Shown: in pieces, positions 8,008 through 17,407 of the stretch | Layout: every line of letters begins with the position of its first letter | Numbering within the stretch: the stretch's first letter is position 1 | NCBI RefSeq assembly: GCF_002499975.2 | Contig: NZ_CP052766.1 | Coordinates: forward strand, 2,790,001-2,854,000 | Direction of reading: 5' to 3' | DNA: 64,000 bases | From: Alteromonas pelagimontana | GTDB lineage: Bacteria; Pseudomonadota; Gammaproteobacteria; Enterobacterales; Alteromonadaceae | Notes under the pieces: generated by a model | What the model was told of the DNA's origin: nothing | Seen by the model: only the letters and a program-made list of their open reading frames with translations | The model's database searches: none | Program-made: the position numbers and the translations under genes

Positions 8008-9489
8008 TTAGCCCGCAGGCGCTTCCATGATACCAAGCTCATTCCAGATGTCATCCACCCGACGTTTAACGGCTTCGTCCATAATAATAGGCGTACCCCA
8101 CTCACGGTCTGTTTCGCCGGGCATCTTGTTGGTAGCATCCATACCCATTTTGGATCCGAGCCCGGACACTGGCGAGGCGAAATCAAGATAATCGATGGGG
8201 GTGTTATCAATGAGCACGGTATCGCGGGACGGGTCCATGCGGGTGGTAATGGCCCAGATAACATCGTTCCAGTCCCGCGCATTCACATCATCATCACAGA
8301 CAATAATAAACTTGGTATACATGAACTGACGCAGAAACGACCACACACCCATCATGACACGCTTGGCGTGGCCGGGATATTGCTTTTTCATTGTCACTAC
8401 CGCCATGCGATACGAGCAACCTTCTGGCGGTAAATAAAAATCAACGATTTCCGGAAATTGCTTTTGCAAAATAGGCACAAACACTTCGTTCAGCGCCACG
8501 CCCAAAATGGCGGGCTCATCCGGCGGACGGCCGGTGTAAGTTGAATGATAAATCGGATTTTTACGATGGGTGATGTGGGTAACGGTAAATACCGGAAAAG
8601 TATCGACTTCATTATAGTACCCGGTGTGATCGCCATAAGGGCCTTCCGGCGCGGTTTCATCTTGCGCAATATAACCTTCCAGCACAATTTCAGCGGTGGC
8701 CGGCACTTGTAAATCGTTACTGATTGATTTCACCACTTCGGTTTTATCGCCGCGTAACAAACCCGCAAAAGCGTATTCCGACAAAGAATCTGGTACCGGT
8801 GTGACAGCACCTAAAATGGTGGCGGGATCTGCGCCTAAAGCCACGGAGACCGGGTAGGGTTCACCAGGGTGAGCCTGGCACCATTCTCTAAAGTCCAGTG
8901 CGCCACCGCGGTGCGAAAGCCAGCGCATTATCAGCTTATTTTTGCCGATGACCTGCTGACGATAAATACCCAGATTCTGACGCTTTTTGTGTGGACCTTT
9001 GGTAACTGTCAGGCCCCAGGTAATAAGCGGAGCAACATCCCCCGGCCAGCAGCGTTGTACAGGCAACATGGACAGGTCAACTTCTTCAGCGGTTATTACC
9101 ACTTCCTGACAAGGTGCCTTTTTCACTTCTTTAACCGGCATATTTAGAACCTGTTTAAATACCGGTAATTTATCCCACAGGTCTCTAAGGCCTTTAGGTG
9201 GTTCAGGTTCTTTCAGGTAAGCAAGTAACTTTCCTACTTCCCGCAAGGCTTCAACAGAAGGCTGACCCATTCCCATGGCAACACGCTCTGGCGTACCAAA
9301 AAGGTTCGCCAACACAGGAATATCACTGTTTTTCGGATTTTCAAACAACAGTGCCGGACCTTTCGCACGTAGTGTGCGATCAGCTATTTCCGTCATTTCT
9401 AAGTCGGTATCAATGGGCTGACGAATACGCTTAAGCTCGCCTTTAGCTTCCAGTTGCTGTATGAAATCACGTAAATCTTTGTACTTCAT
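8008..9489 (-). CDS. ubiD: 4-hydroxy-3-polyprenylbenzoate decarboxylase
   Basis: UbiD removes the carboxyl group from 4-hydroxy-3-octaprenylbenzoate in ubiquinone synthesis, using prenylated FMN. The 493 residues match the usual family length. It opens with '[22 protein letters not shown]'. The cofactor region '[26 protein letters not shown]' and the catalytic stretch '[14 protein letters not shown]' (with the family's E-D pair) are present. The end '[18 protein letters not shown]' is typical. It is the first gene of a two-gene unit with fre. Confidence 0.95.
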   Translation of the reverse strand: MKYKDLRDFIQQLEAKGELKRIRQPIDTDLEMTEIADRTLRAKGPALLFENPKNSDIPVLANLFGTPERVAMGMGQPSVEALREVGKLLAYLKEPEPPKGLRDLWDKLPVFKQVLNMPVKEVKKAPCQEVVITAEEVDLSMLPVQRCWPGDVAPLITWGLTVTKGPHKKRQNLGIYRQQVIGKNKLIMRWLSHRGGALDFREWCQAHPGEPYPVSVALGADPATILGAVTPVPDSLSEYAFAGLLRGDKTEVVKSISNDLQVPATAEIVLEGYIAQDETAPEGPYGDHTGYYNEVDTFPVFTVTHITHRKNPIYHSTYTGRPPDEPAILGVALNEVFVPILQKQFPEIVDFYLPPEGCSYRMAVVTMKKQYPGHAKRVMMGVWSFLRQFMYTKFIIVCDDDVNARDWNDVIWAITTRMDPSRDTVLIDNTPIDYLDFASPVSGLGSKMGMDATNKMPGETDREWGTPIIMDEAVKRRVDDIWNELGIMEAPAG

Positions 9490-9762
9490 TTGAATAGATT
9501 TGCCTTGCTGTCTACGCTCTTGTCATGAGTATATCATTTTATATTGGCGACTGAGCAGTCACTTAATAAGCCAAACGGTGGGGCGAAAAACTCAGCCGGC
9601 TTTATCTGGTGGATTCATTATATCTACGCAGAAAAGAACTGGACAGGGTGGCAAAATGGTAGTGTTATACAATGCATAATCTGTGTACAAACGCTTATAA
9701 TCACACTGTGCAAGCACACAGGTGCAAAGACTTAATCTATATTGCCTCGGGGAGAGTTTTAC

Positions 9763-10008
9763 ATGACAGAATTTGATCAGGATATGACCGCAGAACTGAA
9801 TTTACTGCTTAAGTTTCCCACCGAAAGTTTAATGCAGGGGCTTAAAATTCATCATGACGCCAGCCAAACAGTAGTAAATGCCGCTGAAAGGCTGTATGCC
9901 AAAGGCATTATTACGCAACCTGATGGCGGTTATCTCACCGATCTAGGTATTGATATTGCTGATCAGGCAAGGCGCATTCAAGCAGCGTTGTCTTTAACTT
10001 TCAATTAG
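9763..10008 (+). CDS. small conserved protein, TIGR02647 type
   Basis: The gene codes for 81 residues from ATG 9763, preceded by the Shine-Dalgarno GGGGAG; a TTG 21 bp upstream is less likely. The sequence 'FDQDMTAELNLLLKFPTESLMQGLKIHHDAS' with 'ERLYAKGIITQPDGGYLTDLG' resembles the small TIGR02647 proteins of Pseudomonas, Vibrio and Shewanella. The second half looks like a winged-helix wing ('QPDGGYLT'), so DNA binding has been suggested for the family, but no function is established. It stands alone, with motX beginning 113 bp downstream. Confidence 0.75.
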   Translation: MTEFDQDMTAELNLLLKFPTESLMQGLKIHHDASQTVVNAAERLYAKGIITQPDGGYLTDLGIDIADQARRIQAALSLTFN

Positions 10009-10121
10009 AAGATCGCAGGCGTCACGCCGTCAGGTTTTAAATAGATTGGCGCCATTACAGAAATAGGAAGTATGGCCGATACTGTGACTGTATTTCTAAT
10101 TCAATAACTTTAGTAAACGCT

Positions 10122-10781
10122 ATGAACAAGCACAAACTATTACGTTTTTTTATGCCGGTGCGCAAAGCGGTCAACATTATTCTAAGCGTGGCTATGGTAG
10201 CAACTGGATTCATTCCGATGGCAGCGGCTCAGGAACTAAAAGCTGTGCAAATTTACAGCCAGGACGAACTCCTCCGTCTGATTGATAAAAATACCCATCT
10301 CGACAGAGTGGTAGCCGATCGCTGTCAGTTGGTACAGGACATTCAGGCTCATGCTCAGGTGTTAAAAGAACCGGCTTATCAATTTTTATGGGGCGACATG
10401 CTGGCGTGGGGCATCTGTGTGGATGCTGAACCGGAACGTGGTATTAAATTCATGCAGGCAGCGGCGGAACAAGGATTGCCTGGCGCTTTGGAGCAGCTAG
10501 GCCGCTACTATGCTAAAGGTACGTTGGTGCAGACTGACATAGAGCAAGCTATTATCTATCTGCGTGAGGCGTCGGCACTGGGAAATCTGAAAGCCCAGTT
10601 GCAGCTAGCGAACCTGTTTGTGGAAGGGTACGGAAGCCCTTATGATTATGAAAATGCTTATCGGTGGCTGTATAACGCAGTAACGGAAGATAAGATGGTC
10701 CGTAAGGAAATTGCCGGTTACCTCACCCAATTGGAAAAGTTAATGAGTCCAAAAGCTATTCGGCAAGCACAACGCTCTTAA
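10122..10781 (+). CDS. motX: sodium-type flagellar motor protein MotX
   Basis: MotX forms, with MotY, the periplasmic T-ring that holds the sodium-driven PomAB stator at polar flagella. The 219 residues begin with a signal segment ending near 'MAAAQ-EL'. The sequence that follows, 'VQIYSQDELLRLIDKNTHLDRVVADRCQLVQDI' (in parts), is characteristic of Vibrio-type MotX. Residues 100-190 form Sel1-like repeats ('PGALEQLGRYYAKGTLVQTDIEQAI', 'LKAQLQLANLFVEGYGSPYDYENAYRWL'). As in Vibrio, motX stands apart from other flagellar genes, so its flagellar role rests on the sequence only. It implies a Na+-driven polar flagellum in this organism. Confidence 0.93.
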   Translation: MNKHKLLRFFMPVRKAVNIILSVAMVATGFIPMAAAQELKAVQIYSQDELLRLIDKNTHLDRVVADRCQLVQDIQAHAQVLKEPAYQFLWGDMLAWGICVDAEPERGIKFMQAAAEQGLPGALEQLGRYYAKGTLVQTDIEQAIIYLREASALGNLKAQLQLANLFVEGYGSPYDYENAYRWLYNAVTEDKMVRKEIAGYLTQLEKLMSPKAIRQAQRS

Positions 10782-10972
10782 GGTAACCACAGACAGCGCT
10801 GCTGATCATGGGGTGGAAGCCTTGCTTTGCATTGGGTTAATTTCATTCGTCCGCGGCGTACATAATCGACTAAACCAATTAACCTGCCTTAACAGTATTC
10901 ATCAGATGAGCCCGACACTGAACACGGGTCATTGTCATTAATATGCTTATCGATCCACCTGGAAAGGAAATT

Positions 10973-11593
10973 ATGTACGCACCAGTTCCCTACTATACTA
11001 ACGATGAAAATATTGCCGTCGAGCTGATTAACGATATTGTCATGGGCACGCTGGTTGCTCGCGATAAAGAAATGACAGCAAGCCCTCTGCCTTTTCAGGT
11101 TCTGAAACGAGACAACGGCCAGTTTATTCTGGAAAGCCATTTTGACCGGCGTAACCCGTTGGGAGAGGTGTTGCGAAAACATTCTGACGTGAAGGTCATT
11201 TTCTGGGGGCCAAACAGTTATATTTCGCCTTCGCAATATTTAACCAGCCCCCGGGTTCCCACCTGGATTTTTACCACCTTGCATATTGAAGGAAAGGTGA
11301 CGTTTCTGGATGAACCGGAAGGCGCAAGCGATGTTGTCACTACTCTCAGTCGTCATCTGGAACCTCAAACCAGCGGCTGGGATATCGATCAGGTAGAAGA
11401 TTACAAACAAAAGCTGGTAAGCGGGATCAAGGGCTTTCATCTTAAGGTTACCCGTTGCGAAGCGCAGTTACGTTTGGCGCAACAAGGCAGCAAAGAGGAG
11501 TTACAGCATCTGGTAGAAACTCTTGCCGCGCAGTCTCCTGTACACGGACATGGGAATATTGTGCAGGCTATAAAAAAGTACGTCCTGAAGTAA
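10973..11593 (+). CDS. PaiB-like FMN-binding protein
   Basis: The protein (about 206 residues) matches the PaiB/FMN-binding negative regulator family: an N-terminal 'MYAPVPYYTNDENIAVELI', then 'GTLVARD', 'ESHFDRRNPLGEVLRKHSDVKVIFWGPNSYISPSQY' (in parts), and 'VPTWIFTTLHIEGKVTFLDE', the split-barrel flavin-binding core. 'KQKLVSGIKGFHLKVTRCEAQLRLAQ' is the usual C-terminal signature. I chose ATG 10973 because GGAAAGGAA precedes it; ATG 10943 would add ten residues. In Bacillus PaiB was described as a transcription regulator, but most members are uncharacterised flavin proteins. No partner gene is adjacent. Confidence 0.82.
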   Translation: MYAPVPYYTNDENIAVELINDIVMGTLVARDKEMTASPLPFQVLKRDNGQFILESHFDRRNPLGEVLRKHSDVKVIFWGPNSYISPSQYLTSPRVPTWIFTTLHIEGKVTFLDEPEGASDVVTTLSRHLEPQTSGWDIDQVEDYKQKLVSGIKGFHLKVTRCEAQLRLAQQGSKEELQHLVETLAAQSPVHGHGNIVQAIKKYVLK

Positions 11594-11859
11594 GGTTAAA
11601 GGTTTGAGCAACAGATTCATTCGCCACAATGTTGGCAACATGAATTTCATTTAATTTCACAGTAATGTCTACATTTTACCGATCCAGAGCCGCCTTCTCG
11701 CACTATCCATTTGTACAAAGGGCGAAAACCCATGACGAAGAATTTGCAAGTAAAAAAACACTTAAGCAATAGAGAATCACCACCTTTTTATGCATAACTG
11801 TTATACTTGCGGCAATTAACTAACAACAGCACAGGCTGAACCTTTGAAAAGACGAATTC

Positions 11860-14217
11860 ATGAGTGATGATCCCCATTTCCAGCGCGAAAAAGCAAAATA
11901 CGAAAATCCAGTAGCCAGCAGAGAACACCTCATGGCGCTAATGAAGGAAGAGGACAAGCCTCTGTCTTTCCTGGATATCTGTGCAGCAGTCAACGCGTCG
12001 AGTGAGGAAAGTCGAATTGGCATTCAGCGCCGGTTGAGAGCCATGGAGCGTGAAGGGCAGGTTCAGTTCACCAAGCAAAAAAAATACGTTCTGCAAAAGC
12101 AGGAAGAGCTGATTCAGGGCCGGGTTATTGGCCACCGCGACGGTTTTGGCTTTTTACGGCCGACAGATAAAAGCGGCGACTTATTTATCAGCCCCGGGCA
12201 AATGCAGTTGTTTATGCACGATGACATCGTCGAGGCCAGAGAAAACGGCACCGATCGACGTGGCCGCAAAGAAGCCTTTATCACGCAAGTCATCACTCCT
12301 CGTGCTGAACCTATCGTCGGCCGTTTTTTTACCGAGCATGGAATGGCTGTAGTGATCCCGGATGACAGCCGTCTTAACTACGAAATTCTGATTCCTCAGG
12401 AGCATGTAAACGGCGCTCGAATGGGGCAGGTCGTCGTGGTAGAAATCACCCAGCGGCCCCGTCGTCGGGTTAGTCCGGTGGGAAAAATAATTGAAGTGTT
12501 GGGTGAGCATATGGCACCGGGCATGGAAATCGAAATGGCGCTGCGCACGTTTGATATTCCCCACGTATGGCCAAATGGCGTAACAAAGCAAACAGAGAAT
12601 CTAGGCACCGAAGTGCCGGAAGACGCCAAAGCAGGGCGAATCGATTTACGCCAGTTACCCTTGGTTACTATTGATGGTGAAGACGCCCGGGATTTCGACG
12701 ATGCGGTATTCTGCGAACCATTGGACGATGGTGGCTGGCAGCTTTGGGTGGCAATTGCCGATGTGAGCTATTACGTACGCACTGGAACGGCTCTTGATGA
12801 TGAAGCGCAGAATCGCGGAAATTCAGTGTATTTTCCTGAGCAGGTAATCCCGATGTTACCTGAAGTGCTGTCAAACGGACTCTGTTCGTTAAACCCGGAA
12901 GTGGATCGGTTGTGTATGGTGTGCGAGATGACAATCTCCGATCAAGGTAAGCTTGAAGGATACCAGTTTTACGAAGCCGTAATGAATTCTCACGCTCGCC
13001 TCACATACTCCAAAGTATGGCAGATTTTGCAAGGCGATAAGGATCTTCACCAGCGTTACGAAGCGCATGTGCCGCATCTAAAGAACCTTTACGCGTTATA
13101 CCGCGCGTTGAAAAAATCGCGTCTGCAGCGGGGTGCCATCGAATTTGAAACCCAGGAGGTTAAATTCGTTTTCAACGCTCAGCGCAAAATCGAAAATATC
13201 GTGCCTTTAATCAGAAATGACGCGCACAAGCTAATTGAAGAATGCATGATTATGGCGAACGTCAGCGCAGCCAAATGGCTTGAAAAGCATAAAGCGCCTG
13301 CGTTGTACCGCGTCCACGATAAACCTGATGCCGATCGCTTAACGGCTTTTACTGCTTATTTAAGCGAAATTGGCGTGTCTCACCGAATCAACGAAGATGC
13401 GACTCCAGCTGATTTTACTGATGTGGTAGATAAAACCAAGCACCGACCGGATCAGGAACTCATCCAGACAATGCTGCTGCGGTCAATGAAGCAGGCAGTA
13501 TATGACGGCGAGAACATTGGCCACTTTGGTCTGGCCCTGGATGCCTACGCGCATTTTACTTCCCCCATTCGTCGGTATCCCGATCTTGTGGTGCATCGTG
13601 CATTGAAAAGCATTATTGCCAAACAAAAGGGCAAACAGGCGGTCAGTGGCGCGAAAGCCTATACCCATGAAGAAATTGAACAGTTGGGAGAACAATGTTC
13701 CACCACTGAGCGCAGGGCAGACGACGCCACGCGCGATGTAGCAGACTGGCTCAAGTGTGAGTTCATGCTGGATCATGTCGGCGAAAGTTTCGAAGGCGTG
13801 GTGGCCTCGGTAACCAATTTTGGCTTATTTGTGCGTTTAACTGAGTACCATATCGACGGTTTGGTACATATCACCTCTCTGGATAATGATTACTATCGTT
13901 ACGACGATGTGAAGCAAACCTTGGTTGGAGACAGCGGTGCTAACCAATTTCGCCTTGGCGATGCGTTAGTCGTGAAGGTTGCTGCGGTAAATCTGGATGA
14001 GAGAAAGATAGATCTTACCCTTGATCAGGCAATGTTGCGTACGCCCAGCGGCAAAAAAGTGTCGGTTCGCAGTGCGAGTAAAAAAAGCGGAAGTGGAAAA
14101 GGCAGGGCGAAGAAAGAGCGCGACGGCCGCTCGGACAAAGGCAGCGCAAAAGGAAAGTCTACGTCGACTGCGCGAAAAACATCAAAAAATAAAACAGTAA
14201 AAGGCAGAAAGGATTAA
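11860..14217 (+). CDS. rnr: ribonuclease R
   Basis: RNase R is a 3'-5' exoribonuclease that degrades structured RNA and takes part in rRNA/tmRNA quality control. The 785 residues show the full order: an N-terminal helix-turn-helix (about 20-75), two cold-shock domains ('IGHRDGFGFLRP' at about 90), the RNB catalytic domain with 'IDGEDARDFDDAVF' (272-284; Asp280 corresponds to the catalytic Asp of E. coli), 'HFTSPIRRYPDLVVHR', an S1 domain ('GVVASVTNFGLFVRLTEYHIDGLVH') and a Lys-rich tail from about 730. The rlmB start codon directly follows the stop, so the two are co-transcribed as in E. coli. Confidence 0.96.
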   Translation: MSDDPHFQREKAKYENPVASREHLMALMKEEDKPLSFLDICAAVNASSEESRIGIQRRLRAMEREGQVQFTKQKKYVLQKQEELIQGRVIGHRDGFGFLRPTDKSGDLFISPGQMQLFMHDDIVEARENGTDRRGRKEAFITQVITPRAEPIVGRFFTEHGMAVVIPDDSRLNYEILIPQEHVNGARMGQVVVVEITQRPRRRVSPVGKIIEVLGEHMAPGMEIEMALRTFDIPHVWPNGVTKQTENLGTEVPEDAKAGRIDLRQLPLVTIDGEDARDFDDAVFCEPLDDGGWQLWVAIADVSYYVRTGTALDDEAQNRGNSVYFPEQVIPMLPEVLSNGLCSLNPEVDRLCMVCEMTISDQGKLEGYQFYEAVMNSHARLTYSKVWQILQGDKDLHQRYEAHVPHLKNLYALYRALKKSRLQRGAIEFETQEVKFVFNAQRKIENIVPLIRNDAHKLIEECMIMANVSAAKWLEKHKAPALYRVHDKPDADRLTAFTAYLSEIGVSHRINEDATPADFTDVVDKTKHRPDQELIQTMLLRSMKQAVYDGENIGHFGLALDAYAHFTSPIRRYPDLVVHRALKSIIAKQKGKQAVSGAKAYTHEEIEQLGEQCSTTERRADDATRDVADWLKCEFMLDHVGESFEGVVASVTNFGLFVRLTEYHIDGLVHITSLDNDYYRYDDVKQTLVGDSGANQFRLGDALVVKVAAVNLDERKIDLTLDQAMLRTPSGKKVSVRSASKKSGSGKGRAKKERDGRSDKGSAKGKSTSTARKTSKNKTVKGRKD

Positions 14218-14958
14218 ATGGCTCAGCAAGAGTGGTTATATGGTTTGCACGCTGTCGCTTCGGTACTTGAAAAGGAACCTGAGCGTGTAATTGAAGTTAT
14301 GGTGCTGAAAGGCAGGGATGACGACCGACTGTCCCACGTCATCAATCTGGCGCGCCGTTTTGGTATTAGTGTACAGTTTTGTCACCGCAAGGTGCTGGAC
14401 GAAAAGGTGCAAGGAGAGCAGCACCAGGGTGTGGTTGCCAAAGCCAAACCAGCCAGAATGTTGGATGAGGCTGACTTGGATAAACTTCTGGCAGCCAACG
14501 CAGAACCCTTCCTGTTGGTGTTGGATGGCGTGACCGATCCACACAATCTTGGCGCCTGCTTGCGCACCGCGGATGCTGCGGGTGTACATGCAGTGGTGGT
14601 GCCGAAAGACAACTCAGCTGGATTGACCTCCACGGTACGTAAAGTGGCATGCGGTGCCGCGGAAGTAATTCCGTTGATACAAGTCACCAACCTGGCCCGT
14701 ACGCTTAAGCATCTACAACAGCAGGGCCTTTGGATTACCGGTACCGCCGGTGAAGCTGAACTAACTCTTTATCAATGCAAACTCACTGGGCCGACAGCGT
14801 TGGTCATGGGTGCAGAAGGTAAGGGCATGCGCCGGCTTACCCGTGAACATTGCGATCAACTGGTGAAATTGCCGATGGCCGGGTCTGTATCTAGCTTAAA
14901 CGTCTCGGTAGCAACCGGTATTTGTCTTTACGAAATCGTTCGACAGCGCCAAGCCTAG
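14218..14958 (+). CDS. rlmB: 23S rRNA (guanosine-2251-2'-O)-methyltransferase
   Basis: RlmB methylates G2251 in the P-loop of 23S rRNA. The 246 residues carry an N-terminal substrate-binding domain and the SPOUT (knotted) domain with its three motifs: '[21 protein letters not shown]' (in parts; about 101-121), '[13 protein letters not shown]' (about 197) and '[22 protein letters not shown]' (in parts; 221-241). It abuts rnr with no spacer, so translation is likely coupled to it. Confidence 0.95.
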   Translation: MAQQEWLYGLHAVASVLEKEPERVIEVMVLKGRDDDRLSHVINLARRFGISVQFCHRKVLDEKVQGEQHQGVVAKAKPARMLDEADLDKLLAANAEPFLLVLDGVTDPHNLGACLRTADAAGVHAVVVPKDNSAGLTSTVRKVACGAAEVIPLIQVTNLARTLKHLQQQGLWITGTAGEAELTLYQCKLTGPTALVMGAEGKGMRRLTREHCDQLVKLPMAGSVSSLNVSVATGICLYEIVRQRQA

Positions 14959-15537
14959 TAGCTTTCCAAAGCGTCATTTACATGCTGTTAACATAAGTTG
15001 ACGCTTTTTCCTCCCCAAGTTTTTCTTCCAATTCGGCATTTTTGTAAAAGCTGCACTAGAGTTATCAGGTAGTTCGCACAATGCTGATCGCTGTCATTGC
15101 CGTTGTAGTTGAGGATTCCAACTAAAGATTCTCGGACGGCAATTGTCACAACAGTATTATCTCAGTAGTTAAATAAACAGGATTATGCCAAGGAACGACA
15201 TGCCGCAAGGGAATGCGAAATCCAATTTCCCCAATGTCCTCTTCTTTCGAATAGCTTTTTTAAAGCAGGCATGCCTGTGCGTATGCGAACTTAAGCTGTA
15301 ACCGGCGTAGCCTAAGCATTCTACGCCTGTGTTACTACTATGGAGCAAGAATGTCGCTGCTCAAGCCGCGATAGCCACGTTTATACATCGCCGCCTTTTT
15401 TTGTTGCTGCGAAAGTGCGCGGGAAAGCGTTCTTTTTCGGGTTCAGCTCAACAGGGTGCCGGTATATAAGCTCGATACCAACCCCAGGCAAACGTTTCAA
15501 AGAGAAAACGGGGGGGTAAATAGGACAGGAAATTAAA
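14959..15537 (+). promoter_or_regulatory. long non-coding leader region of the S8 protease gene
   Basis: This 579-bp stretch has no convincing ORF. It contains a perfect 12-bp palindrome (CAGGCATGCCTG, 15266-15277) and just downstream a hairpin at 15298-15335: GTAAC and GGCGTAG pair with CTACGCC and GTTAC around a 10-base loop. A GGACAGGA Shine-Dalgarno precedes the protease start. Both structures could be regulatory (repressor site, attenuator or mRNA leader). I see no clear promoter hexamers. Confidence 0.45.
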
Positions 15538-17181
15538 ATGTTAAAACAACACACATTGAACAGAAAACTTCTTATTGCAACAACATTGACTCTGCTTAGC
15601 GCGTCTGTAAATGCCGCAGTAACTCAGAATGCGCCTGTAGAAGTTCCAGGTGAGAAAGTAGACTTGCGTACACTGCTTCAAGAGCGCTTAAATAATCGTA
15701 TTGCACCTGCCGCAGAAGAGCAGCGTTATATTGTAAAGTTTAAAAACACGGCTACCTCTGTAGCGAAAGGCAAGGCAACTGTTACCCAAGCTGATGACGG
15801 CAAGCAGCGGTTTGATAAAGCTGCCGCAAAAGCATTAATTGAACGTGTAGGCGGCAAAACCCACAAGGTGTTGAACAAACAAGGAATGGTCGCGGCATCA
15901 ATGACGAAAGGGCAGCTGAACAAGCTGCGTAAAAACAGCAATATCGAAAGTATATCGCCGGATCCAAAACGCTCGCTAATGGCACAAACCACACCCTATG
16001 GATACAATATGGTTCAGGCCAATCAGCTTGCGCAAAGCGATACCTCTGCCCGGAAAGTGTGTGTCATTGACACTGGCTATAACCTTGGTCATCCCGATTT
16101 ACCCGACAGCAACAACGGCGTAACCGGCATTGGCAATAACAGCGGAGTTGGAAACTGGTATAACGACGGCAATGGTCACGGTACCCACGTGGCCGGCACC
16201 ATCAGTGCCTATGATAACAATGAAGGTGTAATAGGCGTCTACCCTGGCGTTAATCTGCATATTGTTAAAATATTCGATGATAACGGCGACTGGACTTATG
16301 CCTCTGACCTAATAGCTGCAATCAACCAGTGTCAGGATGCCGGTGCAAACGTGGTAAATATGAGTTTGGGTGGAGGCAGTTCATCTTCTGCTGAGCAAAC
16401 GGCTATGGAAAATTTTGAAGATGATGGCATTTTATTAGTTGCTGCTGCCGGCAACGACGGTAACAGCACTATGTCTTACCCTGCTTCCTATGATGCTGTC
16501 ATGTCAGTAGCAGCCGTGGATTCCAACGAAAATCATGCGAGTTACTCTCAGTACAATTCTAAAGTAGAAATTGCCGCGCCTGGATCGTCGGTTTACTCTA
16601 CCTATCCTACCAATACCTATGCATCGCTCAGCGGTACCTCTATGGCGACACCTCATGTCGTTGGTGCAGCAGCTCTGGTATGGAGTTTCTTCCCGCAGTG
16701 TACCAACACTGAAATTCGCTCTGCATTAACGGCGACTGCAAAGGATCGCGGAGCGGCAGGGCGTGATAATCAGTACGGATTCGGTATTGTCAAAGCATCA
16801 AATGCGGTGGATTATCTGAATACAAACGGCTGTGATGGCGGTGGTAGTGGTGGCGAAAATCCTACCGATCCTGATGTCGAACCTGTGTCTGGTCAAGTGA
16901 CGGATTTGTCTGGTGCGCGTAGTTCATGGAAACGCTATACATGGGATATTCCTGCCGGTGTATCTTCTATGACAATTCAAACATCCGGTGGCACCGGCGA
17001 TGTCGACTTGTATGTCAAACTCGGTTCGCAACCCGAAACCAACAGTTACGACTGCAGGCCTTACCTGGAAGGTAATGGCGAAGTATGTACCTTTAACAAT
17101 CCAGCCTCGGGAACCTGGCACATCGGCTTACGCGCTTATAGTGCCTATAACGGTGTTACCCTAAGTTACTCTTATGAGTAA
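15538..17181 (+). CDS. secreted subtilisin-like (S8) serine protease with I9 propeptide and C-terminal PPC domain
   Basis: This exoprotease precursor of 547 residues has a signal peptide (cut near residue 27), an I9-type inhibitory propeptide ('EQRYIVKFKN' at 61 to 'NIESISPDPKRSLMAQT') and an S8 catalytic domain. The triad is Asp178 ('VIDTGYN'), His214 ('GHGTHVAG') and Ser368 ('SGTSMATPHV'), with the oxyanion Asn306 in 'AAGNDGN'. A Gly/Ser linker near 435 leads to a PPC domain ('GDVDLYVKLGSQPE...', ending 'GVTLSYSYE'), which is usually removed or helps secretion. It is followed by its own terminator. Typical of marine alteromonads as a secreted protein-degrading enzyme. Confidence 0.93.
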   Translation: MLKQHTLNRKLLIATTLTLLSASVNAAVTQNAPVEVPGEKVDLRTLLQERLNNRIAPAAEEQRYIVKFKNTATSVAKGKATVTQADDGKQRFDKAAAKALIERVGGKTHKVLNKQGMVAASMTKGQLNKLRKNSNIESISPDPKRSLMAQTTPYGYNMVQANQLAQSDTSARKVCVIDTGYNLGHPDLPDSNNGVTGIGNNSGVGNWYNDGNGHGTHVAGTISAYDNNEGVIGVYPGVNLHIVKIFDDNGDWTYASDLIAAINQCQDAGANVVNMSLGGGSSSSAEQTAMENFEDDGILLVAAAGNDGNSTMSYPASYDAVMSVAAVDSNENHASYSQYNSKVEIAAPGSSVYSTYPTNTYASLSGTSMATPHVVGAAALVWSFFPQCTNTEIRSALTATAKDRGAAGRDNQYGFGIVKASNAVDYLNTNGCDGGGSGGENPTDPDVEPVSGQVTDLSGARSSWKRYTWDIPAGVSSMTIQTSGGTGDVDLYVKLGSQPETNSYDCRPYLEGNGEVCTFNNPASGTWHIGLRAYSAYNGVTLSYSYE

Positions 17182-17199
17182 TAGATCGTAAGATAGAAC

Positions 17200-17228
17200 A
17201 AGGCCGACTGATGTTGGCCTTTTTTTTC
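17200..17228 (+). terminator. Rho-independent terminator after the S8 protease
   Basis: AAGGCCGAC and GTTGGCCTT pair around TGAT (one G-T pair), followed by a run of eight T. It lies 19 bp after the stop codon. Confidence 0.88.
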
Positions 17229-17407
17229 CGCAACAGAAAAGTATTCATTTTTTCTTCAGCAAAATGTCAATAATGCAAAGGTTTTGTAAAGACGGGAACA
17301 GCCAGCGGATTCTGAGGCCATAGCTGCGTAATATAACGACAAAATAAGCTTACTCAAAAGCTCCCTCAAAACGCAACACAATACACTTTTTAAGGATGTA
17401 CGTTTTT

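Noticed and set aside
9661..9701. A TATAAT box at 9696 as promoter of the small conserved gene
   Set aside because: No acceptable -35 box lies at the right distance, so I do not list it as a feature.
9544..9735. A 63-codon frame upstream of the small TIGR02647-type gene
   Set aside because: It needs a TTG start without Shine-Dalgarno and its sequence looks random.
12181..12629. Long minus-strand frames opposite rnr
   Set aside because: They are shadows of a strongly conserved plus-strand gene.
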